A stretch of DNA of 64,000 bases, from positions 146,055 to 210,054 of the forward strand of contig DIYH01000013.1 of NCBI GenBank assembly GCA_002435755.1. The letters are read 5' to 3'. This DNA comes from Flammeovirgaceae bacterium UBA6059. GTDB taxonomy: Bacteria; Bacteroidota; Bacteroidia; Cytophagales; Cyclobacteriaceae. The translations under genes were made by a program, and so were the position numbers. Below are positions 8,696 through 17,504 of the stretch, one piece after another (within the stretch, counting starts at the first letter, position 1; each line of letters opens with the position of its first letter). A model generated the notes under the pieces. That model was not told the DNA's origin. It was given only the letters and a program-made list of their open reading frames with translations, and ran no database searches.

Positions 8696-9529
8696 ATGTC
8701 TGATCTAACAAACAAAGTTGCAGTTGTGACTGGTGGAGGAGGTATACTCTGCGGCACTATGGCAAAAACACTGGCGACAGCTGGAGCCAGGGTAGCCGTT
8801 GTTGATCTTAAACTAGGAGCGGCGGAGAAAATAGCCAATGAAATCAACGAATCGGGTGGTGAGGCTTTAGCAGTTTCAGCTGATGTCCTGGACAAGAAAT
8901 CACTGGAAGAGGTTAGAGACAGCATAGAGAGCCAACTAGGTACTGCTGATATACTCATTAATGGAGCTGGAGGGAATCATCCAAAAGGAACTACATCAAA
9001 ACCATTCTTCGAAAAAGGTGATGAGATTGATGAAGGTTTGACCTCTTTTTTTGACCTTGACTCAAAGGGTATCGAGTTTGTTTTCAATCTAAACTTTCTG
9101 GGTACTCTATTGCCGAGTCAAGTCTTTACCAAAGGTATGTTGACTAAAGAAGATACATGCATTATCAACATCTCTTCGATGAATGCTTTTACACCGTTGA
9201 CAAAGATACCTGCTTATAGTGGGGCAAAGGCAGCCATAAGTAACTTCACACAGTGGCTGGCGGTACATTTTTCCAAGGCAGGTATTCGGGTAAACGCCAT
9301 GGCTCCAGGCTTTTTCTTAACTGACCAAAATCGTACACTTCTAACAAAAGCTAACGGGGATTTAACCGCGAGAGGCAGTCAGATCATAGAACAAACGCCA
9401 CTTGGACGCTTTGGGCGGCCGAACGACCTTGATAGTACCTTATTATGGTTATGTGATCCTACATCTAGTTTCGTTACTGGAATTGTCGTGCCGATAGATG
9501 GAGGATTTAGCGCTTACAGTGGCGTATAA
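8696..9529 (+). CDS. uxuB: SDR-type D-mannonate oxidoreductase (fructuronate reductase)
   Basis: 277 aa short-chain dehydrogenase. The NAD-binding glycine motif is VVTGGGGILCGTMA, the following NNAG-type motif is LINGAGGNHP, the catalytic Ser is in INISSMNAF and the YxxxK is YSGAK. The insert with FFDLDSKGIEFVFNLNFLGT is characteristic of the SDR fructuronate reductases (YjmF type) used instead of the long-chain E. coli UxuB. It reduces D-fructuronate to D-mannonate with NAD(P)H in the cytoplasm. It is the first gene of a four-gene operon and is followed after 6 bp by the epimerase gene, which gives a complete route through mannonate. Confidence 0.88.
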   Translation: MSDLTNKVAVVTGGGGILCGTMAKTLATAGARVAVVDLKLGAAEKIANEINESGGEALAVSADVLDKKSLEEVRDSIESQLGTADILINGAGGNHPKGTTSKPFFEKGDEIDEGLTSFFDLDSKGIEFVFNLNFLGTLLPSQVFTKGMLTKEDTCIINISSMNAFTPLTKIPAYSGAKAAISNFTQWLAVHFSKAGIRVNAMAPGFFLTDQNRTLLTKANGDLTARGSQIIEQTPLGRFGRPNDLDSTLLWLCDPTSSFVTGIVVPIDGGFSAYSGV

Positions 9530-9535
9530 AAGCTT

Positions 9536-10786
9536 ATGAAGCTAGGAAAATATTCATTAGGTATTGGAGATAGGTTTGCTCATCAAGGGCATTATCAACT
9601 TCAGGCATTCATGGAGACTTTAGAAAGAGGTGTTGAGATTACTCCTGTATGGAACAAGTCCAATCGAGAACATCAAACCGTGAGTTCCAGCCCGGATAGT
9701 GTCAGGAAAGAAGCTAATGACGCTGTAAAAAGTCAGGGTTGGAGTAATGATTACTTTGTTGATGCAGATCACATTACCTTAGGTACTGTCGACGGTTTTA
9801 TTGAAGCATCTGACTTCTTCACCCTGGACGTTGCTGATAAGATTAATGAACCGTTGACACGATCTGAGCTTGAACTCTTTTTGAGTGCTCATCATCAATA
9901 CTTTGGCGAGCTGAAGATCAAGGGTATTGATGAGACTTTTCTTGTCACCGAGGATGTACTATCGCAAATAGCCCACAAGTTTTACAAAGCTACTAGGGCT
10001 GCATGTTTCATCTATGATCGTATCAGAAAGTGCAAACAAGGTTTGCCGTTTGTGGTAGAAGTATCGATGGATGAGGTTGATGACCCTCAGTCACCTTTGG
10101 AACTATACTTCATATTAATGCTCTTATCAGAAAATAAGGTGCCTGTTGATACTATAGCACCCAAGTTTACAGGTAGGTTCAACAAAGGAGTGGACTATGA
10201 GGGTGATATAATTGCTTTTGAAAAGGAGTTTGAGCAAGATATTCTAGTAATAAATCATGCCATCCATCAATTTGGTTTTTCACCTCATTTGAAGCTTAGT
10301 GTCCACACTGGTAGTGACAAGTTTTCGCTGTATCCAATTATGCATCGGTTGATCAAAAAATATGATGTTGGACTGCACCTAAAGACAGCTGGTACCTCTT
10401 GGCTGGAGGAGTTAATTGGTTTAGCAGAATCGGAGGGGAGCGGGTTAGCAATGGCCAAGTCGATTTATAATGAAGCCCTAAGCCGCTTTGAAGAACTGAC
10501 GAGCCCCTACACTACCGTTCTTAACATTGATGAGCAGAAATTGCCTTCGGTTGAAGAGTTCCGGCAATGGTCAGGTGAACGATTTGTACGCGCTTTAAGA
10601 CACGACCAAAATGACGAGTTATACAACCCTCACTTCCGACAATTACTTCATACAGCTTACAAAATTGCTCATGAAAAAGGTGGTGAATATCTGGACGAAC
10701 TGAAAAAGAATCACCAAATTATTGGATTTAATGTGAAACTGAATATTCAACAGAGACATATTAATCCATTGTTTTTAGGTTTATGA
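9536..10786 (+). CDS. uxaE: Tagaturonate/fructuronate 3-epimerase (UxaE family)
   Basis: 416 aa. The opening KLGKYSLGIGDRFAHQGHYQ, the segment HITLGTVDGFIEASDFFTLD, the LKLSVHTGSDKFSLYPIMHR block and GLHLKTAGTSWLEELIGLA match my memory of the UxaE (tagaturonate epimerase) family described from Thermotoga. It interconverts D-tagaturonate and D-fructuronate, so galacturonate-derived carbon can enter the mannonate branch without UxaB/UxaA. That fits its neighbours: the mannonate oxidoreductase is just upstream, and the mannonate dehydratase start overlaps its stop (ATGA). It is cytoplasmic, with no signal peptide. The His/Asp residues in VHTGSDK are good metal-ligand candidates. Confidence 0.85.
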   Translation: MKLGKYSLGIGDRFAHQGHYQLQAFMETLERGVEITPVWNKSNREHQTVSSSPDSVRKEANDAVKSQGWSNDYFVDADHITLGTVDGFIEASDFFTLDVADKINEPLTRSELELFLSAHHQYFGELKIKGIDETFLVTEDVLSQIAHKFYKATRAACFIYDRIRKCKQGLPFVVEVSMDEVDDPQSPLELYFILMLLSENKVPVDTIAPKFTGRFNKGVDYEGDIIAFEKEFEQDILVINHAIHQFGFSPHLKLSVHTGSDKFSLYPIMHRLIKKYDVGLHLKTAGTSWLEELIGLAESEGSGLAMAKSIYNEALSRFEELTSPYTTVLNIDEQKLPSVEEFRQWSGERFVRALRHDQNDELYNPHFRQLLHTAYKIAHEKGGEYLDELKKNHQIIGFNVKLNIQQRHINPLFLGL

Positions 10787-11970
10787 CAGGATTAGAACAA
10801 ACATGGCGATGGTACGGACCAGAAGACCCGGTATCACTATTGGACATCAAGATGTCAGGTGCTACTGGGGTAGTGACTGCTCTCCACCATATCCAGAATG
10901 GACAGGTCTGGACTGTTGATGAGATCAACAAGAGGAAAGAAGAAGTATTGGCTGTTGGTCTTAGCTGGTCTGTGGTAGAGAGTATTCCGGTACATGAAGA
11001 TATCAAGAAAAGAAGCGGACAATACCTGAAATGGATTGATAACTACAAACAGAGTATCACCAACTTGGGAAAGTGTGGTATTGATACAGTATGCTATAAT
11101 TTCATGCCTGTTTTGGATTGGACACGGACAGACTTGTCCTATGAGTTGCCAGATGGATCTCGGGCCTTGCGTTTCGATGCAACGAAATTTGCAATTTTTG
11201 AGTTATTCATATTGAATCGTCCGGATGCCGCCAGCTTGTACACACCAGAGAGGATCAGAAAAGCTGAGACTGTTTTTGGTGCTATGGATGAAAAGGCAAA
11301 AGAGGAACTTACCAATAACATCATAGCTGGTTTACCCGGCGCTGAAGAAGGATATAGCTTGTCGAAATTTCAACATGTTCTTGACTGCTATCATGATATT
11401 GGAGAAGAAGACTTGCGATCTAATCTCTACGATTTTCTCAAAGCCATTGTGCCGGTAGCTGTTGAAGCTGGGGTGCTAATGGCTATACACCCTGACGACC
11501 CTCCATTTCCAATACTAGGACTCCCGAGAGTGGTGAGTACCGAGACAGATGCCGAGAAGCTGCTGTCAGCCATAGACCACCCTTACAATGGGTTGTGCTT
11601 TTGTACAGGTTCATTTGGTGTCAGAGGCGACAATGACTTGGTAGCGATGGTCGCTCGACTCGGTCACAGAATCAACTTTATTCACTTAAGAGCTACGAAA
11701 CGAGATAGCGATGGTAACTTTTATGAGGCAGATCACTTGGATGGGGATGTTGATATGTACGGTGTAATGAAAGGGTTGGTATACGAACAGAATCTACGAA
11801 TAGCTGCTGGTAGGCCGGATTACCGGATGCCGATGCGTCCTGACCATGGTCACCAAATGCTTGATGATCTTAAAAAACAAACTAATCCGGGTTACTCGGC
11901 CATAGGTCGTTTGAGGGGATTAGCAGAATTACGTGGTTTAGAATTAGGCATTAGAAAGAGCCTTATTTAA
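10783..11970 (+). CDS. uxuA: Mannonate dehydratase
   Basis: 395 aa, the usual UxuA length. It opens with LEQTWRWYGPEDPVSLLDIK and has GATGVVTALHHIQNGQVW, the GIDTVCYNFMPVLDWTRTDL segment with its conserved Cys and His/Asp surroundings, MAIHPDDPPFPILGLPRVVS, IDHPYNGLCFCTGSFGVRGD and DHGHQML near the end. These are all UxuA hallmarks with the metal-binding His and Cys residues in place. It removes water from D-mannonate to give 2-keto-3-deoxy-D-gluconate. It is translationally coupled to uxaE and is followed by uxaC. The kinase and aldolase for KDG are not in this window. Confidence 0.95.
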   Translation: MTGLEQTWRWYGPEDPVSLLDIKMSGATGVVTALHHIQNGQVWTVDEINKRKEEVLAVGLSWSVVESIPVHEDIKKRSGQYLKWIDNYKQSITNLGKCGIDTVCYNFMPVLDWTRTDLSYELPDGSRALRFDATKFAIFELFILNRPDAASLYTPERIRKAETVFGAMDEKAKEELTNNIIAGLPGAEEGYSLSKFQHVLDCYHDIGEEDLRSNLYDFLKAIVPVAVEAGVLMAIHPDDPPFPILGLPRVVSTETDAEKLLSAIDHPYNGLCFCTGSFGVRGDNDLVAMVARLGHRINFIHLRATKRDSDGNFYEADHLDGDVDMYGVMKGLVYEQNLRIAAGRPDYRMPMRPDHGHQMLDDLKKQTNPGYSAIGRLRGLAELRGLELGIRKSLI

Positions 11971-12002
11971 GCAACATGACCTTAAGCCGAAGATAAATTG
12001 TT

Positions 12003-13430
12003 ATGAAAGAGTTTTTGAACGAAGACTTTTTATTAGAAAGTGAAGTCGCCAGGGTATTGTATCACGATTACGTGGCTGACCTACCGATTATTGATTATCA
12101 CAACCATTTGACGCCCAAAGATATCGCCAATGATAAGGTTTTTAGCAACCTGACAGAAGCTTGGCTGGAAGGGGATCACTATAAATGGAGGGCTATGCGT
12201 GCCAATGGTGTTGATGAGGTATTCTGTACTGGTGAAGCTCTACCCAGAGATAAGTTTATTAAGTGGTCCGAGACAGTGCCCTACACCATGCGCAATCCAC
12301 TTTACCATTGGACACACTTAGAACTTCAACGCTACTTCGGAATTACAGAGTTATTGAATGGAGAAACTGCGGACTATATTTACGAAAATGCCAATGCTCA
12401 ACTAGAATCTTTGAGTATTGGGCAGATGCTATCGAAAATGAAAGTGGAAGTTGTATCCACAACGGATGATCCAATCGATACACTAGAACATCACATGGCT
12501 TGGAATGAGATGGGGGAATCGATGATCCTGGTTCCTACTTTCAGAGCAGATAAAGTTCTACTAGTGAAAGATGTACCCCAATGGAATTACTACGTCGATC
12601 GACTCGAGCTGCAAGCTAACCAGCCCATTAGGTCATTTGATGAGTTGATGGGAGCGCTGCAAGCGAGGCATGATTTCTTTGATGAACTCGGTTGTCGTCT
12701 CTCTGATAATGGATTGGATCGGATCTATGCTGAAGACTATAGTGCGACAGATATTGAAGCAATTTTTAATAGTCTTCGTAGAGGCAGAGCTGTTACTGGA
12801 TATGAAAGTGATCAGTTGCGCTCTGCTTTATTGCATGAGCTTGCGAAGATGCATCATGCAAAAGGATGGACACAGCAATATCATTTAGGCGCACTTCGTA
12901 ACAATAGCTCCAGAATGATGAGGCGACTTGGGCCGGATACTGGTTTTGATTCGATGGGAGATTTTCAACAAGCGGAAGGGCTTGGCAGATTTCTCGACCG
13001 ACTTGATAGTACAGATCAATTGGCTAAAACAGTGATTTACAATCTTAATCCTGTCCAAAATGAGGTATTTGCAACAATGGCTGGTAACTTCAATGATGGC
13101 TCCATTGCAGGAAAAATGCAGTTTGGAACGGGTTGGTGGTTTATGGATCAGAAGGATGGAATGGAGCGCCAAATGAACGCGTTAAGTAACATGGGACTTA
13201 TTAGCCGTTTCGTAGGCATGCTTACGGATTCAAGAAGTTTTATGAGCTTTCCAAGACATGAGTATTTTCGTAGGATTCTCTGCAACATTTTTGGAAAAGA
13301 TATAGAAAATGGTGAATTACCACATGATGTGAAATGGATTGGCAAACTTGTGCAAGATATTAGTTATTACAATGCAAAGGATTTCTTCAAGTTTAGCCAT
13401 GTTTCACGACCATTTCCAATACAAGAGTAG
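12003..13430 (+). CDS. uxaC: Glucuronate/galacturonate isomerase
   Basis: 475 aa, full family length. It starts EFLNEDFLLESEVARVLYHD and carries LPIIDYHNHLTPKDIANDKV (amidohydrolase-like metal HxH), WLEGDHYKWRAMRANGVDE, EVVSTTDDPIDTLEHH, QYHLGALRNNSSRMMRRLGP with the metal His, and LTDSRSFMSFPRHEYFRRIL. It converts D-glucuronate to D-fructuronate and D-galacturonate to D-tagaturonate in the cytoplasm. It is the last gene of the operon, 32 bp after uxuA, and completes the pathway from both hexuronates to KDG together with uxaE, uxuB and uxuA. Confidence 0.96.
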   Translation: MKEFLNEDFLLESEVARVLYHDYVADLPIIDYHNHLTPKDIANDKVFSNLTEAWLEGDHYKWRAMRANGVDEVFCTGEALPRDKFIKWSETVPYTMRNPLYHWTHLELQRYFGITELLNGETADYIYENANAQLESLSIGQMLSKMKVEVVSTTDDPIDTLEHHMAWNEMGESMILVPTFRADKVLLVKDVPQWNYYVDRLELQANQPIRSFDELMGALQARHDFFDELGCRLSDNGLDRIYAEDYSATDIEAIFNSLRRGRAVTGYESDQLRSALLHELAKMHHAKGWTQQYHLGALRNNSSRMMRRLGPDTGFDSMGDFQQAEGLGRFLDRLDSTDQLAKTVIYNLNPVQNEVFATMAGNFNDGSIAGKMQFGTGWWFMDQKDGMERQMNALSNMGLISRFVGMLTDSRSFMSFPRHEYFRRILCNIFGKDIENGELPHDVKWIGKLVQDISYYNAKDFFKFSHVSRPFPIQE

Positions 13431-13531
13431 GTTACCTTTATCAAAAGCTATATTCCTCAAATCTCCATCAATATAGATTTTGATGAGCCTAAGAAAACCC
13501 TAAGTGGAATCAGCTATTTCCTATAAATAAA

Positions 13532-14893
13532 TTATGGTTCTTTTAGTGATACTGAAGTGTCCAGAAGTCTTTTGAATATCCTGGTATTCACAATCATTGA
13601 GATAACTCCACCTAAAATGTAGGTAATACTGATTGACCAAAATATACCAGCCACACCGAAGTAATTACTCCCGATAATTGCAGCCGGAATATAGATGAGA
13701 AAGTTCTGACCAATCATGATATAAGAGGCTTGTAACGGCTTGTTAATTGTGTTGAGATTAGCGTTTATGATTTGTACTATTCCTTGAAAGCCTAAGCTAA
13801 AGGGCACAATCCATAAAAACAGTTCGATGTACTGAATCACGTCTTCACTATCGGTAAACACACTAGCAATCTCTCTTGCAAATGGCAACATCAGCAATGA
13901 CATGCCAAATGCCCAGATGAGTGAGAACTGATTGCTTCCCCTGATACTCGATTTGATGCGATCGTACTTCTGCGCACCCAGATTCTGCCCTGTAAATGGG
14001 CCTACCGTGGCAGAAAGAGCAATGAGTACACTTGAGGCTAAAAACTCAATTCTAGTACCTACGCCATACGCCGCGACAGCTGATTCACTATAGCGAGCAA
14101 GTAGACCCGTAACAACCCCGGAAGCCAAAGGTGTCACCATTCTTGAAAATCCTGATGGTAATCCAATATAGAGAATTGATCTCCAGCAGCCATAAAGAAT
14201 TGATTTGGCTAGAACATCCAATGTGATGAGTTTTTCTCTTTTGTACAATACAAAGATCGCAAGCACTAGTGTCAAGGCTCTTGATATGGCGGTAGCAAGC
14301 GCTGCACCTTCAATGCCCATAGCTGGAAACGGTCCGTAACCAAAGATGAGCAACGGGTCAAGGATAGCGTTGATCGCCACCGCAAATAGCATGATCAAAC
14401 TTGGTGTCCGTGCATCTCCTGTAGCCCTGATCGCACTATTACCAATGAAAGGAATTACAACAAATAGAATGGCCAGATACCACAATGTCATGTAGTCCTC
14501 GACGTAAGGCATAATGCGATCACTAGCACCTAGCAGTTCAAAGGTTGGTTGGATGGTAAGCAATCCGAGTACCACAAATACACTAGCGATCAGTACGCCC
14601 AGGATTAGACTGTCTGTAGTCTCGCGAGCTGCTTTTTTATGATCGTTTTTGCCAATGGACTTGGATATCAACGCCGTAGCGCCAATCCCAATGCCTTGTA
14701 CAAGAGAGAAGATTACCATGATCACAGGGAAGGTGAAACTCAATGCGGCCAACTGATCAGGACCCAGCTGACCAACGAAGTAAGTATCGATCAGGTTAAA
14801 CGCCACCATGCTTAGGATACCGAAGATCATCGGTATCGTCATGTTGGTCATATGCTTCCGGATCGAGCCCTCGGTCAGATCTCTTTTTTTCAT
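13532..14893 (-). CDS. MATE-family multidrug/Na+ efflux protein
   Basis: 453 aa integral membrane protein with about 12 hydrophobic helices. The N-terminus MKKRDLTEGSIRKHMTNMTI followed by GILSMVAFNLIDTYFVGQLG is typical of MATE exporters (NorM/DinF clade), and the second half repeats the fold (PLASGVVTGLLARYSESAVA, IALSATVGPFTGQNLGAQKY). It should export cationic compounds by H+ or Na+ antiport. It converges on uxaC and is divergent from a secreted protein gene only 21 bp away, so their promoters must overlap the other gene's start region. Confidence 0.92.
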   Translation of the reverse strand: MKKRDLTEGSIRKHMTNMTIPMIFGILSMVAFNLIDTYFVGQLGPDQLAALSFTFPVIMVIFSLVQGIGIGATALISKSIGKNDHKKAARETTDSLILGVLIASVFVVLGLLTIQPTFELLGASDRIMPYVEDYMTLWYLAILFVVIPFIGNSAIRATGDARTPSLIMLFAVAINAILDPLLIFGYGPFPAMGIEGAALATAISRALTLVLAIFVLYKREKLITLDVLAKSILYGCWRSILYIGLPSGFSRMVTPLASGVVTGLLARYSESAVAAYGVGTRIEFLASSVLIALSATVGPFTGQNLGAQKYDRIKSSIRGSNQFSLIWAFGMSLLMLPFAREIASVFTDSEDVIQYIELFLWIVPFSLGFQGIVQIINANLNTINKPLQASYIMIGQNFLIYIPAAIIGSNYFGVAGIFWSISITYILGGVISMIVNTRIFKRLLDTSVSLKEP

Positions 14894-14914
14894 TCTTATG
14901 ATTAGTTTTAGCGC

Positions 14915-15754
14915 ATGAGAATCCGGCTCACTCTGATGGTGTTACTGCTGGCATTTACCAGTGCGCATTACTGCCACGCTCAAAAGATAAAGCGTATTGA
15001 GACAAAACTGTTCAATTCTGGAGAGGAAGCTACTACTGAGGATTATGCTTTCATTAATTATGGTCAAGATGGCCAAGTAGTTGATTTTAAGCTACCGCAA
15101 TGGGGAGGCAGTAGGAGAGACAGCCTTTGGTTACAGACTGATTTGCCTTTATATCTGTTCGCTGAGGACTTAGGGCTAGCACGATATCCTTTGATGATGG
15201 GATCAACATGGTTAACTGGATTCAAGAATGATGTTGTAGCGCGCTGTGAACGTAATGGTGACTGTAGCATCAACCTCACCATGAACCTTGATCTGTTGCA
15301 AAGGATAGAACTGACGAGCAGTGAGATCATCGAAGAAATCTCTGACAAGTTTGACTACAATGTCGACAAAGCCCCCTCGAGTACAATCGAACGCTACCAG
15401 ATCTCCTATTATGATGATCAGCAAGTGAAGCAGATCAAGTTCGAGAGCATTGAAAACAATCAACTGATCGCCGCTCGACTCTATCAGTTCGTTTACAAAG
15501 CAGACCGACTCAGTCAGGCCATGATCGCGGATATCCAGACGGATCAGCGCACCAACTACACTTTCGGTTACGAGGACGCGATGCTATCGCAAATTGCGAG
15601 CAGTAGCTGGAACAGCAAAAAACAGAAATGGAACCGACCCAGCAGCCTACGGTTGAGCTACGATTCGGATACAAAACGACTGACGGAAGTTCAGAAAACT
15701 GACGAAAAAGGTCGGGCCTCCTACACCCAGCAGTTTATTTATTCCGAATACTGA
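14915..15754 (+). CDS. Exported hypothetical protein
   Basis: 279 aa with a signal peptide (MRIRLTLMVLLLAF...CHAQ). The mature part has alternating beta-type segments with Tyr-rich ends such as RYQISYYDDQQVKQIKFESI, YQFVYKADRLSQ, YTFGYEDAMLSQIASS and LRLSYDSDTKRLTEVQ. This resembles RHS/YD-like or DUF4595-type strand repeats in which each line describes a Y-x-Y-D turn. No catalytic motif is seen. A periplasmic or surface location is likely; the function is unknown. Confidence 0.7.
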   Translation: MRIRLTLMVLLLAFTSAHYCHAQKIKRIETKLFNSGEEATTEDYAFINYGQDGQVVDFKLPQWGGSRRDSLWLQTDLPLYLFAEDLGLARYPLMMGSTWLTGFKNDVVARCERNGDCSINLTMNLDLLQRIELTSSEIIEEISDKFDYNVDKAPSSTIERYQISYYDDQQVKQIKFESIENNQLIAARLYQFVYKADRLSQAMIADIQTDQRTNYTFGYEDAMLSQIASSSWNSKKQKWNRPSSLRLSYDSDTKRLTEVQKTDEKGRASYTQQFIYSEY

Positions 15755-15840
15755 ACACTAAGATTGTAAGCGGCGTTTCTGTTAGAGATTGGACATAGTT
15801 AATTGGACAGTCAACGAATTGAATGAAGCCTTTTCTCTTT

Positions 15841-15967
15841 TGTCATATCGAAAGGCAGTCCCGAAGCAGTCGGGACGAACTGAGATAACTTCTTACAAAG
15901 GATACAACTGATAATGTTGAGTACATTAATATGATTTAAGAAGATTTCTCCTATCGTCGAAATGACA
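15841..15967. repeat. Intergenic inverted-repeat element (GTCATTTCGA family), copy 1
   Basis: Ends TGTCATATCGA and TCGAAATGACA are complementary at 10 of 11 positions. Inside are a second arm pair (GAGATAACTTCTTA and TAAGAAGATTTCTC, 11 of 14) and a perfect hairpin GTCCCGA-AGCAG-TCGGGAC (15858-15876). This is a non-coding, MITE-like or REP-like sequence. A diverged copy lies at 16773-16881. Confidence 0.7.
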
Positions 15968-16021
15968 TGAAGAATGTGAGTCAACTAATTGATAAAGAAT
16001 CAATAAAATCATAGGATCAAC

Positions 16022-16591
16022 ATGGAACTAGCAACATTTGGAGCAGGATGTTTTTGGTGCACAGAGGCAGTCTTCCAGCGACTGATGGGAGTGGAGAAGG
16101 TAGAATCGGGCTTCTCCGGTGGACATATCAAAAACCCAGCCTATCGTGAGGTGGTCACCGGCAGAACAGGCCATGCGGAGGTCGCACAGATCACCTACGA
16201 CCCGGAACAGATTGGCTATGAGGAGCTGCTAGAGGTGTTCTGGAAGACCCATGACCCTACCACTCTCAACCGCCAGGGCGCAGATGTAGGTACGCACTAT
16301 CGCTCAGCGGTATTCTATCATACGGAGGAGCAAGGTGAACTAGCCCATGCTTACAAGGAAAAGCTAGATGCCGCAGATATCTGGCCAGACCCGATCGTCA
16401 CAGAAATTGCACCCTTTGATGCCTTCTATCCAGCAGAGGACTACCATCAGGACTACTACAACCAAAACCAGAGCCAACCCTATTGTGCCTTCGTGATCAA
16501 CCCCAAGGTCAATAAGCTCAAGCAAGTCTTCGCAGATAAGTTGAAGCAACATCAGTTACGTCCTTGCGAAGGAATCAATGCAAAGCTTTGA
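16022..16591 (+). CDS. msrA: Peptide-methionine (S)-S-oxide reductase
   Basis: 189 aa. The catalytic GCFWCTEAVF motif is at residues 10-14, followed by GVEKVESGFSGG, the conserved TGRTGHAEV, the WKTHDPTTLNRQGADVGTHY block and AEDYHQDYY near the C-terminus. MsrA repairs S-epimer methionine sulfoxide in oxidised proteins using thioredoxin. There is no signal peptide, so it is cytoplasmic. It is a single gene flanked on both sides by repeat-rich intergenic DNA. Confidence 0.96.
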   Translation: MELATFGAGCFWCTEAVFQRLMGVEKVESGFSGGHIKNPAYREVVTGRTGHAEVAQITYDPEQIGYEELLEVFWKTHDPTTLNRQGADVGTHYRSAVFYHTEEQGELAHAYKEKLDAADIWPDPIVTEIAPFDAFYPAEDYHQDYYNQNQSQPYCAFVINPKVNKLKQVFADKLKQHQLRPCEGINAKL

Positions 16592-16599
16592 TGACTGAT

Positions 16600-16745
16600 G
16601 CAATCTTACCGTCAATAAGGCACTTCCACCCATTTGGCAAGATTGCCGAGCTTCGCCATTACATGCGTTCGCAATGACGTTTAACTTCTTGATACACCAG
16701 AACCAAACTATCCGTCATTCCGAGCAACGCGAAGGAATCTTATTG
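16600..16745. repeat. Degraded intergenic repeats
   Basis: Fragments of common Bacteroidota intergenic repeats lie here: GCAAGATTGCCGAGCTTCGC, GTTCGCAATGACG and GTCATTCCGAGCAACGCGAA (each usually an arm of a longer hairpin), together with partial mates such as GATGCAATCTTACCG. No open frame is present. Confidence 0.5.
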
Positions 16746-16772
16746 TTGATAAGGCACTCACATTCTACTTAA

Positions 16773-16881
16773 TGTCATTTCGAAGGAGGCACGACTGAGA
16801 AAACTTCTTAATCTAGATTGTACATTAGATCGTAATACAAAACTTCGTTACTAGGAAGACCTCTCCTATGTCGTGGTGACA
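16773..16881. repeat. Intergenic inverted-repeat element (GTCATTTCGA family), copy 2
   Basis: Starts TGTCATTTCGAAGGAGGCAC, continues GACTGAGAAAACTTCTTA, and ends GGAAGACCTCTCC then GTCGTGGTGACA. The order of motifs matches copy 1 at 15841-15967, but the right arm has diverged and the two ends pair less well. Confidence 0.6.
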
Positions 16882-16891
16882 GTGCCTCCAA

Positions 16892-17158
16892 TCACTCATA
16901 ATGCGTCCACATACGCAAGACTTTCACAATACGCTCTTCCTCAAGCACCTGGTAAACCAACCGATGCTGAATATTGATCCTACGCGAATGAGCCCCTAAC
17001 AGATCACCCTGCAGCTTTTCAAAAGGTGGATAACCCTGAAAAGGATCCTTGGCAATAATCTCTAATAGATGTTGAACCTTAGGCTTTAGTCCAGATGAAG
17101 CAATCTTTTTGGCGTCTTTTTGTGCTTGTTTGGTATAGACAAGGGTGAACTGGCTCAC
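16892..17158 (-). CDS. Txe/YoeB-family mRNA interferase toxin
   Basis: 88 aa. The fold signature is clear: LVYTKQAQKDAKKIASSGLK, then YPPFEKLQGDLLGAHSRRIN, QHRLVYQVLEEERIVKVLRM and the terminal WTHYE. Conserved family residues are the Arg pair in SRRI, the HRLVY block and the C-terminal His-Tyr. YoeB-type toxins cut mRNA at the ribosome. The start codon overlaps the stop of the antitoxin gene by 4 bp, the usual arrangement. Confidence 0.9.
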   Translation of the reverse strand: MSQFTLVYTKQAQKDAKKIASSGLKPKVQHLLEIIAKDPFQGYPPFEKLQGDLLGAHSRRINIQHRLVYQVLEEERIVKVLRMWTHYE

Positions 17159-17397
17159 CAGTCGAGAGTCTTGGAAGTCTCAGACACAGGCGTTTGCATT
17201 CCTTCGATAATGGACTCACGCATGCCGGGGATGGAAACCAGGTACAAGGTCTCCTGGATATTCCGCCAATCCTCCTCACTGACCAGCACCGCATTATGCT
17301 TCTTTCCAGTGATCTGAATAGGCTCATGCGTTTCATTAGTCTGCTCTACGAGCTTGTAGATATTCTTTCGCGCCTCAGTGGTACTCAACGTCTTCAT
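17155..17397 (-). CDS. YefM/Phd-family antitoxin
   Basis: 80 aa. MKTLSTTEARKNIYKLVEQ is the Phd/YefM DNA-binding N-terminus, followed by EPIQITGKKHNAVLVSEEDW, the standard core strand and helix. The C-terminal part (SIIEGMQTPVSETSKTLDW) is the flexible toxin-neutralising tail. It lies upstream of, and overlaps, the toxin gene. The upstream tandem GTACGTAATYGC units (17407-17430) are likely operator sites for autoregulation by the antitoxin-toxin complex. Confidence 0.9.
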   Translation of the reverse strand: MKTLSTTEARKNIYKLVEQTNETHEPIQITGKKHNAVLVSEEDWRNIQETLYLVSIPGMRESIIEGMQTPVSETSKTLDW

Positions 17398-17406
17398 ATT
17401 TCAAAA

Positions 17407-17430
17407 GTACGTAATTGCGTACGTAATCGC
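17407..17430. promoter_or_regulatory. Tandem 12-bp repeat upstream of the antitoxin gene
   Basis: GTACGTAATTGC and GTACGTAATCGC lie head to tail, each with an internal TACGTA palindrome, starting 9 bp upstream of the antitoxin start. Position and symmetry suit the autoregulatory operator of a YefM/YoeB-type system. Confidence 0.55.
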
Positions 17431-17504
17431 AATGGGTATCATGAAGCGCTTCCAGACAAGTCATAAGATCTCCGTACCGCGCTATCAATGACGAATTTCT
17501 GATA

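Noticed and set aside
17079..17336. An 85-residue minus-strand frame overlapping the toxin and antitoxin genes
   Set aside because: It lies out of frame with two well-supported family members and has no recognisable motif.
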